From an uncultured Neglectibacter sp. (GTDB lineage: Bacteria; Bacillota; Clostridia; Oscillospirales; Acutalibacteraceae): a stretch of DNA of 64,000 nt. The stretch covers positions 97,912 through 161,911 of the forward strand of contig CALFFN010000006.1 in the NCBI GenBank assembly GCA_937958185.1, in the 5' to 3' direction. Shown piece after piece: positions 55,197 through 63,408 of the stretch. The translations under genes and the position numbers were made by a program. How positions within the stretch are numbered: the first letter of the stretch is position 1; every line of letters begins with the position of its first letter. The notes under the pieces were generated by a model. That model ran no database searches and was not told the DNA's origin. It saw only the letters and a program-made list of their open reading frames with translations.

Positions 55197-56057
55197 ATGG
55201 CAAACAAGATCATTCTCAGCGCGGACAGCACCTGTGACCTGGGCGATGAGCTGAAAGCCCGGTACGATGTGCATTATTATCCCTTCCACATCATTTTGGA
55301 GGAGAAGGATTATCAGGACAATGTGGACATCACGGTAAAGGAGATTTTTGAGGCGTACTATGCCCGGAAAGCCCTGCCCCGGACCGCCGCCATCAACATG
55401 GAGGAGTATGTGGAATACTTCAAGCCGTGGGTGGACGAGGGATATGACGTCATTCACCTGAATTTGGGCGGGGCAATTTCCAGCGCCCACAAAAACTGCG
55501 TCCTGGCGGCGCAGGAGCTGGGCGGGCACGTGTTCCCCATCGACAGCTTCAGCCTGTCCACGGGCATTTCCCTGCAGGTCATTGAAGCAGGGGAACGTAT
55601 CCGGGCGGGAATGCCTGCCCGGCAGATCGCCGAGGAGGTCAGCGCCCTGCGGGCAAAGACCCACGCCAGCTTTATTCTGGACACGCTGGACTTCATGCGG
55701 GCAGGCGGGCGGTGCTCCACCGTGGCGGCGGTGGGGGCGAACCTTTTGAGCCTGAAGCCCTGCATTGAGGTGGACAATTCCGACGGCAGTATGCACGTGG
55801 GCAAAAAGTACCGCGGCTCCCTGGAAAAGGTGCTGGTGCAGTACGTGAAGGAAAAGCTTGCCCAGTACCCGGACATCAAAAGGGACCATATTTTCATCAC
55901 CTATTCCTCCATTGCGCCGGAGCTGGAGGAGCTGGTGCGCAAGACCATTCAGGAAACCATGGATTTCAAGGAGATCCATGCCACCCACGCCAGCTGCACC
56001 ATCGCGTCCCACTGCGGTCCCAACACGCTGGGTATTTTATTTGAGACCCTTTCCTGA
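55197..56057 (+). CDS. DegV family fatty-acid-binding protein
   Basis: This 286-aa protein has the family opening MANKIILSADSTCDL, the lipid-contacting segment HLNLGGAISSAHKN, VFPIDSFSLSTGISL and the C-terminal half (GGRCSTVAAVGANLLSLKPCIEV). DegV/FakB-type proteins bind a fatty acid and can present it to a fatty-acid kinase. I chose ATG 55197 because the family starts just before this strand. The GTG at 55185 has a better-spaced AAGGA site (7 bases) and would add four residues. It follows the dehydratase gene by about 50 bp. Confidence 0.92.
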   Translation: MANKIILSADSTCDLGDELKARYDVHYYPFHIILEEKDYQDNVDITVKEIFEAYYARKALPRTAAINMEEYVEYFKPWVDEGYDVIHLNLGGAISSAHKNCVLAAQELGGHVFPIDSFSLSTGISLQVIEAGERIRAGMPARQIAEEVSALRAKTHASFILDTLDFMRAGGRCSTVAAVGANLLSLKPCIEVDNSDGSMHVGKKYRGSLEKVLVQYVKEKLAQYPDIKRDHIFITYSSIAPELEELVRKTIQETMDFKEIHATHASCTIASHCGPNTLGILFETLS

Positions 56058-56093
56058 TTATTTTGCGGAGCTTTGCCGTGAGGGGCTGAGAAA

Positions 56094-56777
56094 ATGGGCA
56101 AATTTCAATTAAAACCCTATACGGGGAAATATGCCGGGCAGCATTTGCCCCGGCGGATCATTGCCATGCTGGTGGCTGTTACGGTCATGGGGCTGGGGGT
56201 ATCCCTTTTCATGCTGGCTTCCATGGGCTGCGATCCCTTTTCCACCTTGAATCAGGGGATCTCCTCCCGGATCGGAATGAGCTTCGGCACATGGCAGGCT
56301 ATTTTGAATATCCTGCTGCTGATCGTCATTCTCTTTCTGGACCGTTCCATGCTGGGGCTGGGCACCCTGGGCAATATGTTCCTGGTGGGCTTTTCCGCCG
56401 ACTTTTTCAGCCCCATCTGGAACAGGCTGGTGGACGCCCAGGCGCTGTCCCTGTGGGCGCGGCTGCTGCTTACGCTGGTGGGTGTGGCGCTGATGCTGGT
56501 CGCCTGCTCCTTTTACGTCACCTCTAATTTGGGCATGGCGCCCTATGACTGCCTTTCCTTCATTGTGCCCAACAAGACGAAAATCCCCTTCCGCTGGTGG
56601 CGTATCCTCTGCGACGTGACCTGCGTGGTCATCGGCTTTTTCTGCGGCGCGCCGGTAGGGGTGGGCACGCTCATCATGGCGTTCGGCACAGGACCCCTAT
56701 TGCCGCTGTGCAACAAATACCTTGCCGCGCCGGTGCTGAAAATTTCGGAAATCAAGAAGAATGAAACGCTTTCGTAA
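56094..56777 (+). CDS. YczE/YyaS/YitT-type membrane protein
   Basis: The 227-aa protein has about five membrane helices and the family signatures GLGVSLFMLASMGCDPFSTLNQGIS and SNLGMAPYDCLSFIV, ending with GVGTLIMAFGTGPLLPL. Proteins of this group are integral membrane proteins of unclear function. It starts 37 bp after the DegV stop and is followed by a terminator, so it closes the plus-strand operon. Confidence 0.88.
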   Translation: MGKFQLKPYTGKYAGQHLPRRIIAMLVAVTVMGLGVSLFMLASMGCDPFSTLNQGISSRIGMSFGTWQAILNILLLIVILFLDRSMLGLGTLGNMFLVGFSADFFSPIWNRLVDAQALSLWARLLLTLVGVALMLVACSFYVTSNLGMAPYDCLSFIVPNKTKIPFRWWRILCDVTCVVIGFFCGAPVGVGTLIMAFGTGPLLPLCNKYLAAPVLKISEIKKNETLS

Positions 56778-56811
56778 AAAAGGAGCTGACCAATCGGCCA
56801 GCTCCTTTTTT
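56776..56811. terminator. Bidirectional terminator between the YczE-type and metallopeptidase genes
   Basis: The stem AAAAAAGGAGCTG/CAGCTCCTTTTTT encloses a short inner pairing (CC/GG). It has A- and T-tracts on both sides and lies between converging stop codons. Confidence 0.9.
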
Positions 56812-56822
56812 GAAAGCACGGC

Positions 56823-57653
56823 TCATGAAAGCCGCTTCAGATAGTTCAGCACCTGTTTTGGGGAAAAATCCAGCACTTCCTGCAAATCGTTTTCCTCCTG
56901 CGCAAGCCGGATCGCTTCCGCCCCCAGATAGTAGCCCACGTCCGAATGTCCCTCAAAGGCGCACCAGTCGCCGAAAAAGCCCTGGATACTTTCGCCGTTT
57001 TCCACTCTTTTCAAGTATTCCAGGGCAAGCCGCCCCCGGTTTTCCTCACACCAATCCAGCCAGCCGTTCGTATCCTGGTGGTAAAAGCGGGGGTCACCGC
57101 ACATCATTTGCTCAAAACGCATGGCGACCCCCTCCGTATAGAGCTGCCACATAGCTTTTTCCTCAGCCGTTTCCTCCCTGCTTTCCGCCATTCTGTTTTG
57201 GAAATGCCACTGGTGCCCTAATTCGTGATAGAGCAGCCCTATCATATCCCGCTCGCCGGTCCACCCCAGCTCCACGATTTTTTCCAGCCCCAAAAGGACG
57301 GCGGGTCTCCCGTCAAGCTCCGTTGCCCAGCCCGCCCCATTGCACAGCCCCAGATAAAAGACCACGCTGCTGTCTATTTTTCCACAGGGCAGGGCAGCGC
57401 ATTTTTCCTCAATTGCACGGGCTGCTTTCAAAAAAGATTCATGGGCAGCCTCCGCCTCGTGCCGATGGGCAAACAGGCTTTCCAATACGGGGAGCACGTC
57501 CCTTTCAAAGTCATATTCCCGGATATCCTCCCACAGCATTTCCGGCAGGGCTTTGGAAATCCCCGCGGCATAGGCTTGATAGGCTTCTCTCTGAAAGCTT
57601 CCCTTTTCAAAAAGCCGCTTGATTTCCTCATAAGTGTCGGTAATTTGAATCAT
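56823..57653 (-). CDS. HExxH zinc metallopeptidase-like protein (DUF2268-type)
   Basis: The start is the ATG at 57653, eight bases after GAAGGA, giving 276 aa. No signal peptide is visible, so it is probably cytoplasmic. The motif LLYHELGHQWHF has the zinc-binding HELGH. A downstream Glu in LYTEGVAMRFEQ could be the third ligand, as in predicted Zn-dependent proteases of the DUF2268 kind. The C-terminus (CAFEGHSDVGYYLGAEAIRLA) supports that family. The substrate is unknown. Confidence 0.8.
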   Translation of the reverse strand: MIQITDTYEEIKRLFEKGSFQREAYQAYAAGISKALPEMLWEDIREYDFERDVLPVLESLFAHRHEAEAAHESFLKAARAIEEKCAALPCGKIDSSVVFYLGLCNGAGWATELDGRPAVLLGLEKIVELGWTGERDMIGLLYHELGHQWHFQNRMAESREETAEEKAMWQLYTEGVAMRFEQMMCGDPRFYHQDTNGWLDWCEENRGRLALEYLKRVENGESIQGFFGDWCAFEGHSDVGYYLGAEAIRLAQEENDLQEVLDFSPKQVLNYLKRLS

Positions 57654-57833
57654 TTTTTCTTCCTTCTGCAAAACAGCGTTGAAATTTCTACTTTCTATTT
57701 TCCTCTCCATCTACCCGGTTGTCAATAGTGGGGCAAAAACAGTTTTGTGCATTTACACAAAAAATGCAGATATTTCCCATGATTCCCGTGAAAATATCTA
57801 ATTCAAATGGGAGATGTTTGTAGGAACTGTCAC

Positions 57834-57862
57834 TTGACAAAGCCCATGTTTCAAGCTAGACT
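57834..57862 (+). promoter_or_regulatory. Sigma-A promoter for the 75-aa membrane protein
   Basis: TTGACA (57834-57839) and TAGACT (57857-57862) are 17 bp apart, with a leader of about 50 nt. Confidence 0.8.
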
Positions 57863-57920
57863 GAAATTACCACAAAGCTCGTCAATATATTAACAAAATT
57901 TCCCGAAAGGAGCGAAGCGT

Positions 57921-58148
57921 ATGTCATTCAATATCGGCGCGTTTTTCACAGCAGCCTGGCCCTGGATCAAGGGTGCTCTTGTCCTGATCGTGGTGGTCGC
58001 CGTGGCAATGCTGGTCCTCTGGCTTGTTTCCGGGCGGAACAAGAAGGGCGGAGAGGATTCTCTCGACCGCGTTCTTCGCCCCATGGCTTTTATGAAAGGT
58101 CACCAGAACACCGGCGGCGGTGGCGGCGGCAGGACCGGCGTGCGCTGA
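57921..58148 (+). CDS. Small single-pass membrane protein with Gly-rich tail (75 aa)
   Basis: The ATG at 57921 lies eight bases after AAAGGAG. The product has one strong membrane helix (residues ~18-38, ALVLIVVVAVAMLVLWLV), then a basic segment (SGRNKKGGEDSLDRVLRPMAF) and a tail of six glycines ending RTGVR. I do not recognise a family. The strong promoter and ribosome site indicate a really expressed small protein. Topology is probably N-out, C-in by the positive-inside rule. Confidence 0.75.
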   Translation: MSFNIGAFFTAAWPWIKGALVLIVVVAVAMLVLWLVSGRNKKGGEDSLDRVLRPMAFMKGHQNTGGGGGGRTGVR

Positions 58149-58184
58149 CGGATTGAACGCATTTTCTACTATCGTCCTTATTTT

Positions 58185-58212
58185 CAGCCCCCTTGGAGCT
58201 CCGAGGGGGCTG
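58185..58212. terminator. Strong hairpin after the 75-aa gene
   Basis: CAGCCCCCTTGGAG pairs almost perfectly with CTCCGAGGGGGCTG (one G-T pair), 37 bases past the stop. No long T-tract follows, so termination is likely but not certain. Confidence 0.55.
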
Positions 58213-58269
58213 TCGTTATAAGCGAAACAGTTCCGTCCATTCGCCGGGTCGTTTTCTCTGGAAAACGCG

Positions 58270-58299
58270 GAAAGAGCATGGAATGATCCATGCTCTTCC
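58270..58299. terminator. Hairpin downstream of the anti-sigma gene
   Basis: AAGAGCATGGA pairs with TCCATGCTCTT around a four-base loop, 35 bases past the anti-sigma stop. On the minus strand it is followed by TTTCC rather than a long T-run. Confidence 0.6.
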
Positions 58300-58333
58300 T
58301 TTTGGGTTTTCAGGGAAATTAGGGGAATTGAGT

Positions 58334-59062
58334 TTACTCAGAGAGGGGAAACAGGGCGCCGAGCTTTGTGTAATCTTCCCGGAAAGAAAAGCTTCCGTCC
58401 TCCGCCATTTGGAACATGGTAGGGGCAATGCCGTCATACACCGCCAGATAGACGGTCTCCCCGGCATACTGCTCCAGATCTTCCATGTCCACCAGCCAAT
58501 AGGCTATACCGTCCTGCACAAAGCTGAAGGTGCTGGTCCCGCTGAACAGACCGTCTTCCTTCAGGGGGTCGTGCCCCTTTACCAGCGGCAGGGGGTGGAA
58601 ACTGGAGGCATTGAAGTCCTCCGCGCCAATGGGGGCGCCGTCCTTGCGCTCCGCAAGCAGCACCGCATAGGTGTGGGACTGCTCCACGTCGGGGTTCAGC
58701 ACGGAAAGCCCTTTCCCCGATGTAGTGCCTGCCAGATGGATCAGGTAGTCTCCCGTTTCCTGGGTTTCGTTCATAGGCACCGCTTCCTCCCCGGCAAATG
58801 CCTGGGCGATTTTCGGCTCCTGCATGATATCCGCCACCTGGGACGGGCTGAGCCACTGTACGGCAGCATATGCCGAAATGCTGAGCAGCAGGGTACACGC
58901 CACAGCCACTGCCGCTTTCCATATTTTCTTGTGCTTCATCGTATGCATCTCCTTTTTTTGCGTTTCGTGGCGGGTCTGCCGCAGCAGAGCCAGCGTGCGC
59001 TCCTGAAAATCAGGAGAAAAGGTTATGCTGTCTATGGCCTTCCGATAGTTGTTCCAGTTCAT
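58334..59062 (-). CDS. Membrane anti-sigma factor-like protein (DUF4179-like)
   Basis: The 242-aa protein has a short cytoplasmic N-terminus (FSPDFQERTLALLRQTRHETQKKE), one membrane helix (~47-66, WKAAVAVACTLLLSISAYAA) and an outer domain of about 175 residues without a recognised fold. The ATG overlaps the stop of the ECF sigma gene (ATGA), which with the topology marks it as the likely cognate anti-sigma factor. There is no zinc-binding HxxxCxxC motif, so it is not a classical ZAS anti-sigma. The outer domain is probably the sensor. Confidence 0.8.
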   Translation of the reverse strand: MNWNNYRKAIDSITFSPDFQERTLALLRQTRHETQKKEMHTMKHKKIWKAAVAVACTLLLSISAYAAVQWLSPSQVADIMQEPKIAQAFAGEEAVPMNETQETGDYLIHLAGTTSGKGLSVLNPDVEQSHTYAVLLAERKDGAPIGAEDFNASSFHPLPLVKGHDPLKEDGLFSGTSTFSFVQDGIAYWLVDMEDLEQYAGETVYLAVYDGIAPTMFQMAEDGSFSFREDYTKLGALFPLSE

Positions 59063-59544
59063 AAAGAATCCTCCTTCAGGCTTTTGCGCAGCCGTTCCCG
59101 ACCACGTGCCAGCCGGGTCCCCACCGTGGCGGCGGGCAGCCCCAGCAGCTTTCCGATTTCTTTCGCGGAATACCCTTCATAGTAATGGAGGTACAGGACC
59201 GCTCCATATTTTTTCGGCAGTGCCCGCACCGCGTCCAAAATGTAGTCCGTCCCACTCCAACCGGCAGACTGCAGACCGTCCGCCTCCTCTAAAGAAAGGT
59301 TTTTCCGCTCCGCCCGGCGGCGTATGTCGCCGGCGCGGTGAAGGGTGGCGCGGATCAGCCACGCCTTTTCATGTTCGGCGTCCCGAAACCTGACAGGCGA
59401 GGACAGCAGCTTCAAAAATACCTCCTGCACCGCGTCCTCCGCGTCTGCGGCGGAACGCAGGCGGGTACAGGCAAGGCGCAGAAGCATGGGGCTGTATTCC
59501 GCAACGATCCTCTCGATCATTTCATCGGTACCTGACGAAACCAT
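59059..59544 (-). CDS. ECF RNA polymerase sigma factor
   Basis: This 161-aa protein starts at the ATG at 59544, nine bases after GGGAG. Region 2 is SPMLLRLACTRLRSAADAEDAVQEVFLKLL. Region 4 is VRALPKKYGAVLYLHYYEGYSAKEIGKLLGLPAATVGTRLARGRERLRK, the helix-turn-helix that reads the -35 element. There is no region 1.1 or 3, as usual for ECF factors. It is translationally coupled to the anti-sigma gene. Targets are unknown; no clear ECF-type promoter could be assigned. Confidence 0.95.
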   Translation of the reverse strand: MVSSGTDEMIERIVAEYSPMLLRLACTRLRSAADAEDAVQEVFLKLLSSPVRFRDAEHEKAWLIRATLHRAGDIRRRAERKNLSLEEADGLQSAGWSGTDYILDAVRALPKKYGAVLYLHYYEGYSAKEIGKLLGLPAATVGTRLARGRERLRKSLKEDSL

Positions 59545-59609
59545 CTTTTCATCTCCCTTCACCCTTAACACGTTTCAGCTTCCCCTATTTTTTCATTTTC
59601 CCTGAAATT

Positions 59610-59945
59610 TTTTTCAGAACCGCCGCAGCCGCAAAAAACAGACCCAGCCATACGGCTGGGTTTACGCGTGTCGGAAAAAATTTTTTCGACACGCGTAAAC
59701 AGGTTGAGGAAACCTACGATTTCCTCAACCTGTTGTGATTGAAACGCGAGAGAGGGGTCTTGCCTGTCGGCTCGGTCAGCGCTGAACGGTCTCCACCGGA
59801 GACCAGCGCCCCTAACGGTTCCCTGAAGCTGCGAAGCAGCTTCTCCACACTTCTTCCCCTTTCCGTTTCTTACAGTTAGAGAGCTTATCGACAGTCTGAG
59901 ACCCAGCCGAACGGCTGGGTCCTTTTCTAATAACTAATAACTAAC
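59610..59945 (-). repeat. Multi-hairpin structured intergenic element after the phosphohexomutase gene
   Basis: Read on the minus strand from the TAG stop of the downstream-flanking gene, it starts CGGTTAGTTATTAGTTATTAG. Hairpins follow at 59901-59920 (ACCCAGCC/GGCTGGGT), 59825-59843 (GAAGCTGC/GCAGCTTC), 59788-59804 (GGTCTCC/GGAGACC), 59698-59734 (15-bp perfect stem) and 59660-59700 (14-bp stem, AT core). The last, at 59642-59661, repeats the ACCCAGCC stem and is followed by a T6 run like a terminator. The two identical stems bracket about 280 bp. It could be a structured RNA or a mobile non-coding element. Confidence 0.6.
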
Positions 59946-59947
59946 CG

Positions 59948-61642
59948 CTAAATTCCCAGCAGGGCGGGAACAGCCTCCTTCATCTTGGCAACGACGGCTT
60001 CGCTTTCCGCTCTGGTAGCGCCCTTGCCGGACAGGTAAATCTTGATCTTCGGCTCGGTGCCGGAGGGGCGGACGATCAGCTTGCAGCCCGTCTCCATGCG
60101 GTACTCCAGCACGTTGGACTTGGGCAGGTCGATTTTCCCCTCTTTATCGCCATAGGACACGGACTCCAGATAATCGCTGCGCCCGGTGACCTTTGCCCCG
60201 GCGATCTCGGCGGGCGGATTTTTCCGCAGGGTGTCCATAATGCCGTTCATGGTCTTCATGCCGTCCTCGCCCTCAAAGCCGTAGCTGCACACGTCGTTGA
60301 CATAGTACCCGTATTTCTCATACAGGGCGTTCATGGCGTCCACCAGGGTCATGCCCTTTTTCTTGTAATAGGAAGCCATTTCGCAGATGAGCATACTGCC
60401 GTCCACGGCGTCCTTATCCCGGACATAGCCGCCGGAGAGGTAGCCGTAGCTCTCCTCAAAGCCCAGCAGGTAACGGTCTTCCTCGCCTTTTTCCTCCAGC
60501 TCGGCAATAATGTCGCCGATATACTTAAAGCCGGTAAGGCAGCGGCGCAGCTCCACACCGTAATCCTTTGCCACGGGGTCCACCATGTCGGTGCTGACGA
60601 TGGTGGTCACGGCAACCGGGCGGGCGGGCAGCCTGCCCTGCTCCTTTTTCACCCTGGCAATAAAGTCCATCAGGAGAACGCCCACTTCGTTGCCGGTCAT
60701 CAGCACATAGGCGTCGTTCTGGTTCACGGCAATGCCCACACGGTCACAGTCCGGGTCGGTGGCAAGCAGCAGGTCGGGCTTCACCTTTTCACAAAGCTCC
60801 AGGCCCTTTTGCAGCGCTTCCCGGATTTCCGGGTTCGGATAGGGGCAGGTGGGGAAATTGCCGTCCGGCTCGCTCTGCTCCGGCACGATGGTGATGTCCT
60901 TGACGCCGATACGGTCCAAAATCCTGGTGACGCACATTTTGCCGCTGCCGTTTAAGGGGGTGTATACCAGCTTCAAATTGCTGGCGTCGCCGATCAGGCT
61001 CTCCTGATATACGTCGTCCAGGAAAGCGCTGACGGTCTCCTCGCCGATATATTCGATCATGCCGGACTTGACCCCTTCTTCAAAATCCATCTTTTTCACA
61101 TCGGAGAAAATATCCAGGGAATTGATCTCGTTCATGATACCGTCCGCCATGTCGGCAGTGACCTGGCAGCCGTCGCTGCCATATGCTTTATAGCCGTTAT
61201 ACTTGGCAGGGTTGTGGCTGGCGGTGACACAGATACCGGCGTTGCACTGTAAATGCCGCACCGCGTAGGACAGGGACGGGGTGGGCATCAGCTGGGGATA
61301 GAGGTACGCCTTGATGCCGTTGGCGGCAAGCACCGCCGCGGACTGCTGGGAGAACAGCACGCCCTTATTCCGGCTGTCGTGGGCAATTGCCACAGACTGG
61401 GGCTTTCCGTCCCCGTGCTTTAACAGATAATTGGCAAGCCCCTGGGTGGCTTTCCGCACCGTGTACACGTTCATGCGGTTGGTGCCCGCGCCGATCACAC
61501 CGCGCAGGCCGCCGGTGCCGAACTCCAGGTCCCGATAGAAACGGTCGTTGATTTCCTCCGGCTGATCCTTCACCGAGAGAAGCTCCTCGGTCAGATCCTT
61601 ATCGTCTAATTCCTGCTGTAGCCATCTTTCATACTCAGTCAT
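59948..61642 (-). CDS. Phosphohexomutase (phosphoglucomutase/phosphomannomutase)
   Basis: The 564-aa protein starts at the ATG at 61642. It shows the catalytic phosphoserine loop (ICVTASHNPAKYNGYK), the magnesium loop DPDCDRVG, the sugar-binding loop GFEESYGYL and the phosphate-binding C-terminal RPSGTEPKIKIY. The N-terminal FGTGGLRGVIGAGTNRMN is typical. Length matches the long Gram-positive PgcA-type enzymes. It interconverts hexose 1- and 6-phosphates, feeding glycogen, wall polymer or nucleotide-sugar synthesis. It seems to stand alone; an array of structured repeats lies upstream. Confidence 0.97.
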   Translation of the reverse strand: MTEYERWLQQELDDKDLTEELLSVKDQPEEINDRFYRDLEFGTGGLRGVIGAGTNRMNVYTVRKATQGLANYLLKHGDGKPQSVAIAHDSRNKGVLFSQQSAAVLAANGIKAYLYPQLMPTPSLSYAVRHLQCNAGICVTASHNPAKYNGYKAYGSDGCQVTADMADGIMNEINSLDIFSDVKKMDFEEGVKSGMIEYIGEETVSAFLDDVYQESLIGDASNLKLVYTPLNGSGKMCVTRILDRIGVKDITIVPEQSEPDGNFPTCPYPNPEIREALQKGLELCEKVKPDLLLATDPDCDRVGIAVNQNDAYVLMTGNEVGVLLMDFIARVKKEQGRLPARPVAVTTIVSTDMVDPVAKDYGVELRRCLTGFKYIGDIIAELEEKGEEDRYLLGFEESYGYLSGGYVRDKDAVDGSMLICEMASYYKKKGMTLVDAMNALYEKYGYYVNDVCSYGFEGEDGMKTMNGIMDTLRKNPPAEIAGAKVTGRSDYLESVSYGDKEGKIDLPKSNVLEYRMETGCKLIVRPSGTEPKIKIYLSGKGATRAESEAVVAKMKEAVPALLGI

Positions 61643-61740
61643 GCTTATCGCCCTTTCTTCCTCAGAGATCGCCGGCGTTCGGTATTTCCCTGAATTTTCT
61701 GCTTTTAGATTACCATTTTTTGTGCGCTGTGTCAACAATG

Positions 61741-61805
61741 GACGGAAAAAGAATGTTCGACAAAAAGCGCCGAACATTCTTTTTCATAGTCTCTCAGGTA
61801 CACCG
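61741..61805. repeat. Cassette-like structured repeat, unit B1
   Basis: It opens GACGGAAAAA and closes TTTTTCATAGTCTCTCAGGTACACCG. The core is a single 14-bp perfect stem (AAAAAGAATGTTCG 61746-61759 with its complement at 61771-61784) and an 11-base loop. The ends match units A1 and B2 while the core does not. Confidence 0.7.
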
Positions 61806-61813
61806 CCATCAAT

Positions 61814-61924
61814 GGGCGGAAAAAATGCTTTGCGGTATGAAATACCGCAATTCCCAAGAAGAAAGGCATAGCCTTTCTTTTGCGGAGCAAAACCGCCTTT
61901 TTTCACTGCCTCACAGGTGCACTG
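61814..61924. repeat. Cassette-like structured repeat, unit B2
   Basis: It opens GGGCGGAAAAAA and closes TTTTTTCACTGCCTCACAGG. It contains TTGCGGTAT/ATACCGCAA (61830-61850), the compensated version of the A1 hairpin. It also holds AAGAAAGGC-ATA-GCCTTTCTT (61859-61879), matching unit A2 apart from its loop, then TTTTGC-GGA-GCAAAA. The rest of 61643-62047 holds no gene and no other pattern I can name. Confidence 0.75.
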
Positions 61925-62047
61925 CCATAAGGACGATTTTCTCCCAATCGGCGGTGAGATGGTGTTTCCTACAAATGAACGAGAGAAAGCGGGACGATGT
62001 GGGCACCGTCCCCTACACACCCTCCGCAAAAGTCGCTTTTCAACGGT

Positions 62048-62527
62048 CTACTGAATCGAAATAATATTGGTCACAATGCCCTGGGGGGTGATATCCAGGG
62101 TGCCGTAGCTGGGCGGTTCCGACGGGGCATAATGCCCTGCGGAGCCGGGGTTCATCAGGTACAGCCCGTCATCATAATCGGTCAGGGCGTGGTGGGTGTG
62201 CCCAAACAGCAGCACCTGCGCTTTCTGCTCCCTGGCGGCGCACTCAGCCTGGTACAAGCCGCTTTTCACATTGTACAAATGCCCGTGGGTGTAAAAAATC
62301 GTTACCCCCTCCACTGTGTACACGCCGGTATAGGGCAGGTTGGAGCCCCAATCGCAATTGCCCCGCACCTGCAAAAATGTTTTTTCCGGGAAGCTGGGCT
62401 TTAACAGCGCCACATCGTCTTCCCCGTCTCCCAGGTGGATCACAAGCTCCGCCTGGGGCTGGGCAAGCAGGGCGGCGCGCAGGTTCCCCACATTCCTGTG
62501 GGTATCGGAAACTACCAGAATACGCAT
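62048..62527 (-). CDS. YfcE/MJ0936-type metallophosphoesterase
   Basis: This 159-aa protein starts at the ATG at 62527, eight bases after AAGGAGAG. Its metal-binding motifs are SDTHRN, HLGDGEDD, RGNCDW, THGHLYNV and GHTHHAL, followed by NPGSAGHYAP, the order of the small calcineurin-like phosphoesterases. Such enzymes hydrolyse phosphodiesters with two metal ions. The natural substrate is unknown. Confidence 0.95.
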   Translation of the reverse strand: MRILVVSDTHRNVGNLRAALLAQPQAELVIHLGDGEDDVALLKPSFPEKTFLQVRGNCDWGSNLPYTGVYTVEGVTIFYTHGHLYNVKSGLYQAECAAREQKAQVLLFGHTHHALTDYDDGLYLMNPGSAGHYAPSEPPSYGTLDITPQGIVTNIISIQ

Positions 62528-62618
62528 ACGACCTCTCCTTTTTGGAATCTTTTCATCATTCCCGCCCCTCCTGCATACCATAAAGGTATAAGGGAAAATA
62601 AATGGAGGAATGTGTTTT

Positions 62619-62870
62619 ATGAGCCAGAACGAGCCAAATTTGAACGAATCTCAGCTGGAAGCGCTGCTGAAGCTGACTTCCCAGCGTCTTGGGACTACCC
62701 CGGAGGCGCTGAAGCAGGCGGCGCAGAACGGCGACCTTTCCCATATGATGGGACAAAACGAATCCAATGCCATGAAAAAAGTGCTCAGCGACCCGGAAGC
62801 CGCTAAAAAATTATTGTCCTCGCCCCAGGCGCAGCGGCTGTTCCAAATGCTGCAAAAGGGGAAGAAATAA
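62619..62870 (+). CDS. Small helical protein of unknown function (83 aa)
   Basis: The ATG at 62619 lies nine bases after TGGAGGA; an in-frame ATG at 62610 abuts that site and is unlikely. The product is soluble and mostly helical, with LEALLKLTSQRLGTTPEALKQAAQNGDL and KKVLSDPEAAKKLLSSPQAQRLFQML. I recall similar unnamed proteins in clostridia but no function. It is first of a three-gene plus-strand cluster. Confidence 0.75.
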   Translation: MSQNEPNLNESQLEALLKLTSQRLGTTPEALKQAAQNGDLSHMMGQNESNAMKKVLSDPEAAKKLLSSPQAQRLFQMLQKGKK

Positions 62871-62905
62871 GCGGATTTTGAATTTTTTCCGTGAGGAGGC
62901 GCGCC

Positions 62906-63388
62906 ATGGACGACCTGAGCCAACAGCTGAACCAGATTTTGTCCGACCCCCAAAGCATGCAGCAGATCCAGGGCATGATGAGCGCCCTTGGGCTGGGGAA
63001 CAACACGTCCTCCGGCAGCACCTCCCCTGCGGCTCCGCCACCGGAACCTCCCCCGGCAGAGCCGGGCTTTGACCCCTCCGCGCTGGCAGGAATGCTCAGC
63101 GCTTTGGGGGGAGGCTCTGGCAGCAGCGCCTCTGCCCCGCCGCCCCAAAACCCACTGGGCGGCGTAACGCCGGAGCTGCTGCAAACCGTCACGCGGCTGG
63201 CGCCGCTGCTCAGTCAGGTCAACCGGGAGGACGATTCCACCCGGCTGCTGCACGCCCTGCGCCCGCTGCTCAGTGAAAAGCGCCGGAAAAAGCTGGACGA
63301 AGCCATAAAAATCCTGCAAATGATGCGGCTGATGCCCCTGCTCAAGGACAGCGGTCTATTTTCCGGGCTGCTCTCCGGGCTGCTGTAA
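62906..63388 (+). CDS. Uncharacterised helical protein with Pro-rich middle (160 aa)
   Basis: The ATG at 62906 lies six bases after GAGGAGG. The N-terminus (LSQQLNQILSDPQSMQQIQGMMSAL) resembles the SDP-helix of the preceding 83-aa protein. A Pro/Ser/Gly-rich linker (~45-90) leads to a helical C-terminal domain (LLHALRPLLSEKRRKKLDEAIKILQMMRLMPLLKDSGLF). There is no signal peptide. The same layout occurs in unnamed clostridial proteins, as far as I recall. Function is unknown; shared helices suggest it may pair with its neighbour. Confidence 0.75.
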   Translation: MDDLSQQLNQILSDPQSMQQIQGMMSALGLGNNTSSGSTSPAAPPPEPPPAEPGFDPSALAGMLSALGGGSGSSASAPPPQNPLGGVTPELLQTVTRLAPLLSQVNREDDSTRLLHALRPLLSEKRRKKLDEAIKILQMMRLMPLLKDSGLFSGLLSGLL

Positions 63389-63408
63389 CGCCGGAGAAAG
63401 GAGCGCAT

